DNA of 64,000 nucleotides from Sediminitomix flava. GTDB taxonomy: Bacteria; Bacteroidota; Bacteroidia; Cytophagales; Flammeovirgaceae. Location: contig NZ_QGDO01000004.1 in the NCBI RefSeq assembly GCF_003149185.1, positions 329,076 through 393,075 on the forward strand. Direction: 5' to 3'. This document shows positions 53,076-62,642 of this stretch, piece after piece; the stretch's first letter is position 1; each line of letters opens with the position of its first letter. The notes beneath the pieces are model-generated. The model was not told where the DNA came from. It did no database searches and saw only the letters and a program-made list of their open reading frames with translations. The translations under genes were made by a program, and so were the position numbers.

Positions 53076-53996
53076 ATGAGAACAAAATTCTCTACACTGA
53101 TCGGATTGATCGGTTTGGTATTTTTTGCATTCGGAACACAAGCACAACAATTGCCAGCGCCTAGCCCTGCTGCTTCTGTTTCTCAGACAGTAGGTCTTAC
53201 AGAAATTACGATTGATTACTCATCTCCTGCCGTAAAAGGACGTACAGTATTTGGTGAATTAGAGCCTTTCGGTAAAGCTTGGAGAGCAGGTGCAAATGCG
53301 CCTACTAAAATCACTTTCAGCTCAGATGTAAAGATTGGTGGTAAAGATGTGAAAGCAGGTTCTTACAACATCTTCCTAACTCCTCAAGCTGAAGGACAAG
53401 ACTGGACTTTCCACTTCAACGGAGCAGGTAAAAGCATCTTCGCTTACAACACTGCTGAAGGACAAGATTACGCTGCTATCGAAGCTGACGATGTGGCTAG
53501 TACAAAAGTAAAAGCTGAAGCAGCTCCAATGCGTGAGCGTTTGGTTTACCTTATCGAGAGTGTTTCTGACTCTGAAGGTAAAGTTACTTTGTGGTGGGAC
53601 AAAACAATGGTTTCTTTCTCAGTAGAGACACCTACAACAGCACTAGCTGAAGCTAATGTTGAAAAAACAATCAAAGAACTTAACGGAACTTGGAGAAAGT
53701 ATTTTGACATCGCGAACTACTATGCAGCTAGCGATCTTGAAAAAGCACTTTCATTCATTGACAAGTCTATCGAAGCTGACAAAGCTCATGTAGCTCCAGC
53801 ATTCACTAAAGCGCAATTCTTGGCTAAACAAGAAAACTTTGACGCTGCAATGGCTCAATTGCTAGTAGCGCTTTCTTTGGACACTCAAAAAGGATGGTTC
53901 AACTACTTGAAGCCTCAAATGGATGCTTCTAAAGAAGAGTGGATGTCTAAAGTTTCTAAAACTTGGAAAAAGAAAAACAAGAAACTTATCCAATAG
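53076..53996 (+). CDS. DUF2911 exported protein with TPR-like tail
   Basis: A 306-residue protein with a signal peptide (LIGLVFFAFGTQAQQ), then the DUF2911 domain (about residues 25-170; SPAASVSQTVGLTEITIDYS, RAGANAPTKITFSSDV, GSYNIFLTP). A helical, TPR-like tail follows (AEANVEKTIKELNGTWRKYF through KNKKLIQ). DUF2911 proteins are abundant exported proteins in Bacteroidota; no function is assigned. Codon use is strongly biased to a few codons, suggesting high expression. A strong terminator follows. Confidence 0.93.
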   Translation: MRTKFSTLIGLIGLVFFAFGTQAQQLPAPSPAASVSQTVGLTEITIDYSSPAVKGRTVFGELEPFGKAWRAGANAPTKITFSSDVKIGGKDVKAGSYNIFLTPQAEGQDWTFHFNGAGKSIFAYNTAEGQDYAAIEADDVASTKVKAEAAPMRERLVYLIESVSDSEGKVTLWWDKTMVSFSVETPTTALAEANVEKTIKELNGTWRKYFDIANYYAASDLEKALSFIDKSIEADKAHVAPAFTKAQFLAKQENFDAAMAQLLVALSLDTQKGWFNYLKPQMDASKEEWMSKVSKTWKKKNKKLIQ

Positions 53997-54021
53997 ATTT
54001 GGGCATTAATCCCTAAACATT

Positions 54022-54063
54022 AGGCGACAGGAAAAGCAATTGCAAAAACCTGTCGCCTTTTTA
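54022..54063 (+). terminator. Terminator after the DUF2911 gene
   Basis: AGGCGACAGG at 54022-54031 pairs perfectly with CCTGTCGCCT at 54049-54058, followed by T-rich sequence. Confidence 0.85.
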
Positions 54064-54181
54064 TTTGGATGGCAATAGTTTGATTATTCTACTGTTATAA
54101 TTTCTAAAATCGTCTCTCTTCTCAAAGACTCTCCTTACATTGATCTTTATATTCAGTCCAAAGAATATCTTATTTTTAAGT

Positions 54182-56698
54182 ATGAAAACGTTTTTTACAC
54201 TCAGCCTTATCCTCACAAGTATAATGGCTTGGGCACAATATCAGCCATTCCGTTCGCTAAGTACTGCTGAGATTAAGCACAAAATTGACAAACTAGAAGT
54301 ACTCGGAAGTGTGATGTATATTGCGGCTCACCCCGACGACGAAAACACAAGACTCATCGCTTACCTTGCTCAAGGTAAAAAATACGAAACCACTTACCTT
54401 TCACTGACTCGTGGTGATGGTGGACAAAACTTGATCGGAAAAGAAGTTCGTGAAGAACTTGGAATGATCCGTACACAAGAACTTTTAGCGGCTCGTCGTA
54501 CCGATGGTGGTTCTCAAATGTTCTCAAGAGCCAACGATTTTGGTTACTCAAAACATCCAGATGAGACTTTAAACATCTGGGAAAAAGAAGAAATTTTAGC
54601 AGATGTAGTTTGGGCTATCCGTAAATTTCAGCCCGACGTGATCATTACGCGTTTTTCTCCAAATTCTGCAGGAAGAACACACGGACATCATACCACTTCT
54701 GCATTATTGGCACAGGAAGCTTTCACTGCTGCTGCCGATCCAAAACAATATCCTGAGCAACTGAAATATGTAGAAGCTTGGGAAACTAAGCGTATTTTCT
54801 GGAATACTTCACCTTGGTTTTTCAGAGCTGCCAAGAAAGAATTCAAAGCCGAAGATTACCTTCCAATTCCTGTAGGTGAATTTGATCCTATTCTTGGTAA
54901 ATCTTATGGTGAAATAGCCTCAACTAGTCGCTCACAACACCGTAGCCAAGGCTTTGGTAGTGCGATGCAACGTGGTACAAACACAGAGTATCTAGAACTA
55001 CTAGACGGTAAGAGTGCATTTGCAGATATCATGGATAACATCGATATCTCTTGGGAAAGAATTGAAGGTGGAAAAAAAGTTGCTTCTAAAATCAAGAAAC
55101 TAAAAGACGATTATAACATTTCAGCTCCCGAAAAATCAATACCCGCTTTAGAAGAAATCCTTTCTGACCTTAGAGCATTAGACCAACAGAATGTTTGGGT
55201 CAACAGAAAAGAGCTTGAAGTAGAAGAATTACTCTTGCAATGCGCAGGACTTTGGGTAGAAGCAAATAGCCCAGTCTATAGCGTAGCTGCTGGCGATTCT
55301 TTGAAAATTGAAGCGAGTTTTACACCTCGTGCGAAAGGTGTGAAAGTAGAAATAGATGAAATTGCCTTTGGCACATTCAAACCTTATACATCTGATACGG
55401 TACTCATCGAAAATAGAACACAGACTTTCGAAACGACCGTATTGATTCCCGAATCACACAATACAACTCAGCCATATTGGTTAACGGAAAAAGCGGATTT
55501 AGGAATGTACAAAGTAGAAAATCAATTACTACGCGGACTTCCAGAAAACCTTCCAGCGATCACGGTCAGTGCCAAACTGAAAATCAACGATACTGAAATA
55601 ATCGTAAAGCGTCCTGTCCTTTATAAATGGGTTGATCCTGCCTACGGCGAAAAATACAGACCACTTGCAATCACTCCTCCTGTTGCGCTAACTATGGAGA
55701 AAGAAGTTTTCTTCTTCCCAAGTGAAGAGGGCAAAACAGTGAAGATTAAAGTGAAATCTTTACAGAAAGAATTGAAAGCAAATATTGCTTTGTCTGCTCC
55801 AAAAGGTTGGACAGTAAAGCCAGCTTATCAAGCAGTAGACATTAAAGGTACTTACAATGAAAAATGGCTGAATTTCACGCTTACTCCTCCATCAGAATCT
55901 TCGGAAGGGGAACTAGGTGTAATCGCTGAAATGAATGGTAAAGTGTACGAAACCGATATGAAAACTATCGAATATGAGCACATTCCTGTTTTAGTACATT
56001 TCCCACAGTCAAAAGCTAAAGTTGTACACTTAGATGCTCAAATTCCTCAGAAATCAATTGCTTACATCATGGGAGCAGGAGATAAAGTACCTGAAACCTT
56101 AAGAGAAATTGGCTACAAAGTAGATGAGCTAGACAACAGCGAATTGAGAGCTGAGGTATTGAGAAAATATGATGTTGTTATGGTCGGTATTCGTGCTTAC
56201 AATACCAACGAACAATTGAAATTTGCACAATCTGCTCTAATGGAATTTGTGAAAGATGGTGGACACATGATTGTACAGTACAACACTTCTCACCGTCTGA
56301 AGACAAAAGAACTTGCTCCTTATGCTCTTCAACTTTCTCGTGATCGTGTAACAGTAGAAGAAGCTCCGGTGACATTCTTGGCTCCAGAACATCCTGTACT
56401 TAATTACCCGAACAAGATCACAGCCGTAGATTTTGAAAATTGGGTACAAGAAAGAGGCTTGTATTTCCCGAACAAATGGGATGAAAACTTCACACCGATT
56501 TTATCAATGAATGACCCTGGGGAAACGCCTAAAGAAGGAAGTTTATTAGTCACTACATACGGACAAGGTTCATATATCTACTCAGGGATTTCTTGGTTTA
56601 GAGAATTGCCTGCAGGAGTATCGGGTGCAATCCGATTATTCATAAATATGATTTCATTTGAAGCATCAGTAGATACAGAAAATAAAAATCTGAAATGA
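54182..56698 (+). CDS. Secreted PIG-L-family deacetylase with C-terminal GATase-like domain
   Basis: An 838-residue exported protein from the ATG at 54182; the frame upstream opens only with TTG. A signal peptide (TFFTLSLILTSIMAWAQ) precedes a PIG-L/LmbE domain with the zinc motif AAHPDDEN (about residue 47) and the second ligand region RTHGHHTTSALLAQEAF. The middle is beta-rich. The final 230 residues resemble a class I glutaminase/ThuA-like fold (YDVVMVGIRAYNTNEQL, VKDGGHMIVQYN). The PIG-L domain removes acetyl groups from N-acetylglucosamine-type sugars. The next gene overlaps its stop codon, and a sodium:solute symporter follows, suggesting linked breakdown and uptake. Confidence 0.92.
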   Translation: MKTFFTLSLILTSIMAWAQYQPFRSLSTAEIKHKIDKLEVLGSVMYIAAHPDDENTRLIAYLAQGKKYETTYLSLTRGDGGQNLIGKEVREELGMIRTQELLAARRTDGGSQMFSRANDFGYSKHPDETLNIWEKEEILADVVWAIRKFQPDVIITRFSPNSAGRTHGHHTTSALLAQEAFTAAADPKQYPEQLKYVEAWETKRIFWNTSPWFFRAAKKEFKAEDYLPIPVGEFDPILGKSYGEIASTSRSQHRSQGFGSAMQRGTNTEYLELLDGKSAFADIMDNIDISWERIEGGKKVASKIKKLKDDYNISAPEKSIPALEEILSDLRALDQQNVWVNRKELEVEELLLQCAGLWVEANSPVYSVAAGDSLKIEASFTPRAKGVKVEIDEIAFGTFKPYTSDTVLIENRTQTFETTVLIPESHNTTQPYWLTEKADLGMYKVENQLLRGLPENLPAITVSAKLKINDTEIIVKRPVLYKWVDPAYGEKYRPLAITPPVALTMEKEVFFFPSEEGKTVKIKVKSLQKELKANIALSAPKGWTVKPAYQAVDIKGTYNEKWLNFTLTPPSESSEGELGVIAEMNGKVYETDMKTIEYEHIPVLVHFPQSKAKVVHLDAQIPQKSIAYIMGAGDKVPETLREIGYKVDELDNSELRAEVLRKYDVVMVGIRAYNTNEQLKFAQSALMEFVKDGGHMIVQYNTSHRLKTKELAPYALQLSRDRVTVEEAPVTFLAPEHPVLNYPNKITAVDFENWVQERGLYFPNKWDENFTPILSMNDPGETPKEGSLLVTTYGQGSYIYSGISWFRELPAGVSGAIRLFINMISFEASVDTENKNLK

Positions 56699-56844
56699 AA
56701 GAAATAGAAAAAAAGGAAGGAAGGGATCCACAACTCCCTTCCCTTTTCAAATCTTGGAATCAGCTTTATGCCTTTGTTTTCGGCGAATTGATTTTACTAA
56801 TCATTCTCTTTTATCAATTTACGGCGTCCTTTAGTGGGTTTTAG
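56695..56844 (+). CDS. 49-residue membrane peptide coupled to the PIG-L gene
   Basis: A short gene whose ATG at 56695 overlaps the TGA of the deacetylase (ATGA), a strong sign of translational coupling. The N-terminal half is polar (KEIEKKEGRDPQLPSLF), then KSWNQLYAFVFGELI leads into one membrane helix (ELILLIILFYQFTASFSGF) reaching the C-terminus. The gene sits between the PIG-L enzyme and the sodium:solute symporter, with a repeat element in between. I believe a small peptide in this position is common in Bacteroidota; it could be a symporter subunit. That role is inferred. Confidence 0.8.
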   Translation: MKEIEKKEGRDPQLPSLFKSWNQLYAFVFGELILLIILFYQFTASFSGF

Positions 56845-56953
56845 ATTGAAGATTTTAGCCCCTGTTTTAGAGGTTTATTTTATTAATAGTATTTCATTCT
56901 AAATACCCTTTCACTGTGGGGACACTCGTTCTTTTAAGGTATTTCGGTCTTCA

Positions 56954-57240
56954 TTTTTTGTCTTGATACAAAAAACGAAGCAAAAAAAATCAAGCCACAT
57001 AAAAAACGGTCAGCCCACTAGCCTTCGCGTCTCCGCTTTTGTGGCAATCTCCCCACTTCTAAAAATAACAGATGGCATTAGATTCGAAGTCGTAAAATTT
57101 ACTGAAATGAGAACGTTAAGAAAATTCTCATGTTTGAGCGAAGCGAGTTTAGAATTTTTAGTGGGAATGAAAGTGAATTTAGACCCGAGAATCTACGGCC
57201 TTGATTTTTTGGTACTTTTTCATCAAGGAAAAAGTACAAA
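56954..57240. repeat. 287-bp fold-back repeat between the coupled peptide and symporter genes
   Basis: The left end is a hairpin TTTTTTGT-CTTGAT-ACAAAAAA followed by AAAATCAAGCC. The right end, read on the minus strand, is TTTGTACTTTTTC, loop CTTGAT, GAAAAAGTACC, then AAAAAATCAAGGCC. So both ends carry related CTTGAT-loop hairpins facing each other. Positions 56987-57012 and 57031-57045 match copy 1 at 39975-40066 exactly. It also has an internal GCCACA/TGTGGC stem. No protein gene is supported inside. Confidence 0.75.
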
Positions 57241-57353
57241 GATCTAAGGAATAAGAAATCAAGTAGTTTGGTGCATAAATGTGATAAGCTTGAAGTTCAT
57301 ATCTTTTGTACCAAAATACTTTAAACTAAAAATACCAACACAAAATAGAAACT

Positions 57354-59054
57354 ATGAAAGCCCTTGATTGGATTGTGCTTTCCAGCACCTTACTTTTTAT
57401 CGTAGTCTATGGGATTTGGAAAACACGCAAGCAAAAAGACATGAAAAGCTATTTGCTTGGTGACAAAGATGCCAAATGGTTTACGGTAGCCCTTTCCATC
57501 ATGGCTACGCAAGCCAGTGCCATCACATTTCTGTCTGCGCCAGGTCAAGCCTTTACAGACGGAATGCGATTCGTACAATTTTACTTTGGTTTGCCATTGG
57601 CCATGATTGTTCTTTCGGCTTTTGTCGTGCCGATTTATCATAAATTAAATGTCTTTACGGCTTACGAATACCTCGAAAAACGATTCAGTGTATCGGCAAG
57701 GGTCGGAACAGCATTTCTGTTTTTGATCCAAAGAGGATTAGCCGCAGGTTTTACCATTTTCGCTCCATCACTGATTCTTTCATCGCTGTTAGGATGGGAT
57801 ATCAATCTGACCAATCTCATTATCGGGATTATTGTGATTGTCTATACCGTATCGGGAGGTACAAAGGCAGTGAGTCAGACACAAAAGCTTCAGATGTTTG
57901 TGATCTTTGTCGGGATGACGATTGCTGGTGTGATGGTTGTACAGATGATTCCTGAAAGTGTGAGTTTCAATAATGCTATGCATTTGGCAGGTCATTTAGG
58001 CAGATTAAATGCGGTAGAATTGGAATTTGACCCTTCTAGCAAATACAACATTTGGTCGGGAATTATTGGAGGCTTCTTTCTTGCAATGTCTTATTTCGGA
58101 ACAGACCAATCGCAAGTACAACGTTACTTGACTGCTAAATCAATTGGGCAAAGCCGTTTGGGATTACTTTTCAACGGTATGATTAAAATCCCTATGCAGT
58201 TCTTGATTCTCTTTATCGGAGCGATGTTGTATGTGTTCTATATCTTCCAACCAGCTCCATTAAACTTCAATAAGACTTTGGTAAATGAGGTGAAAAGCTC
58301 TGAGATTGGAGCCGATTACCAAGCTAAAGAGTTGGAGTACCAAGAAGCTTTAGGAGAAAGACAACTACAAGCAATCGCATTTGTCGATGCTTTGGAAGGA
58401 AATGATTTGGCGGCTAAAGAAAATGCTTCAGCACAGCTAAAAGAAAGCAACCAAAAAGCAGAAGATATCCGTAAGGAAGCGAAAGCAATGATCAATGAAA
58501 ATTTGCCTAGCCTAGACACGAACGATACCAATTATATCTTCTTGAATTTTGTGACAGAAAATCTTCCTGCAGGTCTGGTAGGTTTGTTGATTGCTGTAAT
58601 CATCTCAGCATCTATGTCATCAACTTCGTCTGAATTGAATGCACTTGCCTCAACAACTGTGGTTGATTTATACAAAAGATTATTCAAGCCAGAAGCATCT
58701 GAAAAGCATTACTTGAATGCCTCAAGATTTTTCACAATTGCATGGGGTGTTCTAGCCATTATTTTCACCTTCTATGCCAACCGATTGGGCTCTCTTATTG
58801 AGGCTGTAAATGTATTAGGTTCGTTGGTTTACGGTACAATTCTAGGAATCTTTACTGTAGCTTTCTTCCTAAAACATATTGGTAGTAAAGAAGTATTGAT
58901 TGGAGCTGTACTTTCAGAAGCTATTATCATTTACTGTTTCTTCTTTACAGACGTACCATTCCTTTGGTACAATGTAATTGGCTGTCTGACTGTCGTAGGA
59001 TTCAGCATTGTGATCAATAAGTATTTGGAATTAAGCAGAAAGCTAGAAAAATAG
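57354..59054 (+). CDS. Sodium:solute symporter, SSS family
   Basis: A 566-residue sodium-driven transporter with about 13-14 helices. Family features are the early SYLLGDKDAKWFTVALSIMATQASAITFLSAPG, the GGTKAVSQTQKLQMFVIFVG loop, SYFGTDQSQVQRYLTAKS and LIAVIISASMSSTSSELNALAST. An inserted charged loop (about residues 310-385) lies between helices, as in the SLC5-like Bacteroidota proteins. The substrate is probably a sugar, amino sugar or organic acid. Its position after the PIG-L gene and coupled peptide suggests a deacetylated amino sugar product, which is an inference. Confidence 0.93.
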   Translation: MKALDWIVLSSTLLFIVVYGIWKTRKQKDMKSYLLGDKDAKWFTVALSIMATQASAITFLSAPGQAFTDGMRFVQFYFGLPLAMIVLSAFVVPIYHKLNVFTAYEYLEKRFSVSARVGTAFLFLIQRGLAAGFTIFAPSLILSSLLGWDINLTNLIIGIIVIVYTVSGGTKAVSQTQKLQMFVIFVGMTIAGVMVVQMIPESVSFNNAMHLAGHLGRLNAVELEFDPSSKYNIWSGIIGGFFLAMSYFGTDQSQVQRYLTAKSIGQSRLGLLFNGMIKIPMQFLILFIGAMLYVFYIFQPAPLNFNKTLVNEVKSSEIGADYQAKELEYQEALGERQLQAIAFVDALEGNDLAAKENASAQLKESNQKAEDIRKEAKAMINENLPSLDTNDTNYIFLNFVTENLPAGLVGLLIAVIISASMSSTSSELNALASTTVVDLYKRLFKPEASEKHYLNASRFFTIAWGVLAIIFTFYANRLGSLIEAVNVLGSLVYGTILGIFTVAFFLKHIGSKEVLIGAVLSEAIIIYCFFFTDVPFLWYNVIGCLTVVGFSIVINKYLELSRKLEK

Positions 59055-59077
59055 CTATTGCCACTTTCTAAAAATAT

Positions 59078-59125
59078 AAAGCCTTCAGATTCTTTTAGCA
59101 TATCAGAATCTGAAGGCTTTATTTT
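59078..59125. terminator. Bidirectional terminator after the symporter gene
   Basis: AAAGCCTTCAGATTC at 59078-59092 pairs perfectly with GAATCTGAAGGCTTT at 59106-59120, with a T-run on the plus strand and A/T on the other side. Confidence 0.9.
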
Positions 59126-59143
59126 TCACAATAAAAAATCAAA

Positions 59144-59398
59144 CTATAGACTTAATACATAACTGTAGAAAACCATAGCAAGAGCAAAGCTTATCCCAAT
59201 GTAGAGTACTACTTGCAATCTATTTTTAAAAAGAATCTTTCGTCTAATTTCTTTAAGTCTTTTCGGGTCAGCTTTTTGTTCAGAGAGCAATGATTTTCTT
59301 CTTTTAGCTTTCCCATGATCTCTTTCAAAGTAGCTTATACTATGCCCAATACTTCTGTTCCGTTCTAAGGACTTGACTGCGCTATCTTGGAATCCCAT
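59144..59398 (-). CDS. Small basic single-pass membrane protein, unknown
   Basis: An 84-residue protein with a highly charged basic N-terminal two-thirds (RDHGKAKRRKSLLSEQKADP, KRLKEIRRKILFKNR) and one C-terminal membrane helix (LQVVLYIGISFALAMVFYSYVL). I do not recognise the family. The basic region suggests the N-terminus stays in the cytoplasm, possibly touching RNA or membrane lipids. Its 3' end faces the symporter terminator. Confidence 0.65.
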   Translation of the reverse strand: MGFQDSAVKSLERNRSIGHSISYFERDHGKAKRRKSLLSEQKADPKRLKEIRRKILFKNRLQVVLYIGISFALAMVFYSYVLSL

Positions 59399-59483
59399 AC
59401 ATAATAACTTTATAGTTAGAAGATTGTCTTACCAAAAATAAGATAGCTAATTAAGTTTAATCATCAAACTAAAAAATGAAAGA

Positions 59484-59538
59484 ACCCAATTCTTATTTCC
59501 CTTATAAAGAAGTACATAAGAATTGGGTTTATTTTTTA
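59484..59538 (-). terminator. Terminator after the BASS transporter gene
   Basis: AACCCAATTCTTAT at 59484-59497 pairs perfectly with ATAAGAATTGGGTT at 59517-59530. T-rich sequence follows on the plus strand and a shorter one on the minus strand. Confidence 0.8.
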
Positions 59539-59558
59539 TTCAATGTAGAAACGTTCAC

Positions 59559-60467
59559 TTAGAGTACAGCCTCTGATTTTTCTTCAGCAACTACATCATC
59601 TGTATTTCTTCCTTTATTAAATAAGAAAACGGCAACAGCTCCGGTCGCAAACATAATCAAACTGTAAACTGCTGGTGTAATTGCCATTTCTGAGCTATTC
59701 AAAATAGAAGTTGCAATCACAATAGCCATTGTTCCATTCTGAATTCCTGTTTCAATGGAAATTGTCACAGATTGCTTACGGCTTAACTTGAATAAAAAAG
59801 CAATCGCAAAACCTAAGAACATTGTCCCTGCATTTAGAATCAAAGCTGAAAGCCCTACCTGTTGGAAGAAACCCAGTACATTTTCTCTTTCCTTCACCAA
59901 AAGCCCAATTACGATCAAAGCTAGAAAGGCTGCTGAAAGAATTTTGACAGGTTTCTCCATTTTAAGCGCAAATTCGGCTTTATAATTTCGGATGACCATT
60001 CCTAAGCTTACAGGCACGATCGTAATCACAACAAGCTGTAATAAAGTCTTAGGGATATCCATTTCAATTACTTTACCTCCTTCAACCAATTGGAAATAAT
60101 CCAATGCGAAATTCATCACCAACGGAATCGTGAAAATAGTCATGATACTACTAATTGCCGTAAGCGTGATGGATAGTGCTGTATCTCCTTTTGAAAGATG
60201 TGAGAAAAGATTAGATGTTACTCCTCCAGGACAAACCGCCAATAATACCAAACCTACAGCCAATGCTGCTGGAAGATTAAAAGCAATGGCTAGTCCAAAG
60301 CCAATTAGCGGTAATAAAACCATCTGATTGAGCATTCCGATGAGTACAGCCTTTGGATAGACTAATACTCTCCTAAAATCTGACGGAACTAAGGACAGTC
60401 CCATCCCTAGCATAATGATAAAGAGTGATAGAGGTAAGAAGACCTCTGATAAAAAGCTCTTTTCCAT
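59559..60467 (-). CDS. Bile acid:sodium symporter (BASS) family transporter
   Basis: A 302-residue membrane protein with about nine to ten helices, matching the BASS/ArsB-NhaA-like superfamily: GMGLSLVPSDFRRVLVYPKAV, VLLAVCPGGVTSNLFSHLSKGDTALSITLTAISS (crossed-helix ion site with CPGG) and ETGIQNGTMAIVIATSIL. Bacterial members carry organic anions such as pantoate or keto acids; true bile-acid transport is unlikely in this organism. It is a single gene. Confidence 0.93.
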   Translation of the reverse strand: MEKSFLSEVFLPLSLFIIMLGMGLSLVPSDFRRVLVYPKAVLIGMLNQMVLLPLIGFGLAIAFNLPAALAVGLVLLAVCPGGVTSNLFSHLSKGDTALSITLTAISSIMTIFTIPLVMNFALDYFQLVEGGKVIEMDIPKTLLQLVVITIVPVSLGMVIRNYKAEFALKMEKPVKILSAAFLALIVIGLLVKERENVLGFFQQVGLSALILNAGTMFLGFAIAFLFKLSRKQSVTISIETGIQNGTMAIVIATSILNSSEMAITPAVYSLIMFATGAVAVFLFNKGRNTDDVVAEEKSEAVL

Positions 60468-60667
60468 AAATGTAAAAAGTTAAGTTAGTTTTTGATGTTA
60501 TCTAATTCTGACAATCGAATAATTTAGAGATTATTGGAGGGCTATCCTAATATTTGAGAAAGACACAGAAAAATTCCTTCAGTCGTGAAGATTATTATTC
60601 TTCATCACTGATGTTTCTGTCTATTAAGAAATCTTAGGATTATACAATTTGGAAGGAGGGTATAAAA

Positions 60668-60762
60668 AAACAAGCTGATAACGCATCTGCTCAACTATCT
60701 ACCCTTGCTTGCTTCCGCACCTGGGGGATTTAATAGGAGCTGATCGTATCAGCTTGCGGGTA
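60668..60762 (-). ncRNA. ffs: Small signal recognition particle RNA (4.5S-type)
   Basis: Read on the minus strand, the RNA has a terminal stem CAAGCTGATA/TATCAGCTTG (60756-60747 with 60680-60671). The conserved SRP domain IV is CCCCCAGG, UGC-GGAA-GCA tetraloop stem (tetraloop at 60716-60713), then AAGCAAGGGU. This core is diagnostic for Ffh binding. The 3' end runs into seven U, so the closing stem also terminates. It is about 90 nt, a standard length for the small bacterial type. It guides the cotranslational insertion of membrane proteins. Confidence 0.93.
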
Positions 60763-60792
60763 CAAATGTAGGTAATATTTTTAATAAAACAA
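60763..60792 (-). promoter_or_regulatory. Promoter of the SRP RNA gene
   Basis: On the minus strand TTG (60792-60790), 19 nt, then TACATTTG (60770-60763) is a near-ideal Bacteroidota promoter immediately upstream of the SRP RNA. Confidence 0.75.
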
Positions 60793-60796
60793 TACC

Positions 60797-60828
60797 TTTC
60801 CTAAAAAAAATGATTTTTTGTACATTTG
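60797..60828 (+). promoter_or_regulatory. Promoter of the ABC-F gene
   Basis: TTTC (60797-60800), 20 nt, then TACATTTG (60821-60828) fit the Bacteroidota pattern. The start point would lie about 70 nt before the start codon. A small CCCTT/AAGGG hairpin lies in the leader (about 60837-60849). Confidence 0.6.
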
Positions 60829-60900
60829 CATCATTCCCTTGTAAAGGGGAGTATTTTCTAGAAAAAGTCATATTCTACTCATAATCAAATTAAAAGGTAA

Positions 60901-62520
<1,620 letters not shown>

Positions 62521-62545
62521 GCTTTAGAGTTTTAATAAAATATAG

Positions 62546-62580
62546 AGACTTTCTCAGCAATGGGAAAGTCTTTTTTTTTG
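62546..62580 (+). terminator. Terminator after the ABC-F gene
   Basis: AGACTTTCTC at 62546-62555 pairs with GGGAAAGTCT (one mismatch) and is followed by nine T. Confidence 0.9.
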
Positions 62581-62590
62581 TACTAATAAA

Positions 62591-62619
62591 AAAGTCACCC
62601 AACGAATGCTGAGTGACTT
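62591..62619 (-). terminator. Terminator after the permease gene
   Basis: AAGTCAC and GTGACTT form the outer stem of a hairpin; on the minus strand it is followed by a T-run. It sits back to back with the ABC-F terminator. Confidence 0.75.
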
Positions 62620-62642
62620 CATTTTATATTCTGAAAAAGAAA

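Noticed and set aside
56963-57247. 94-codon frame upstream of the symporter
   Set aside because: It covers the fold-back repeat from end to end; no protein-like conservation is expected.
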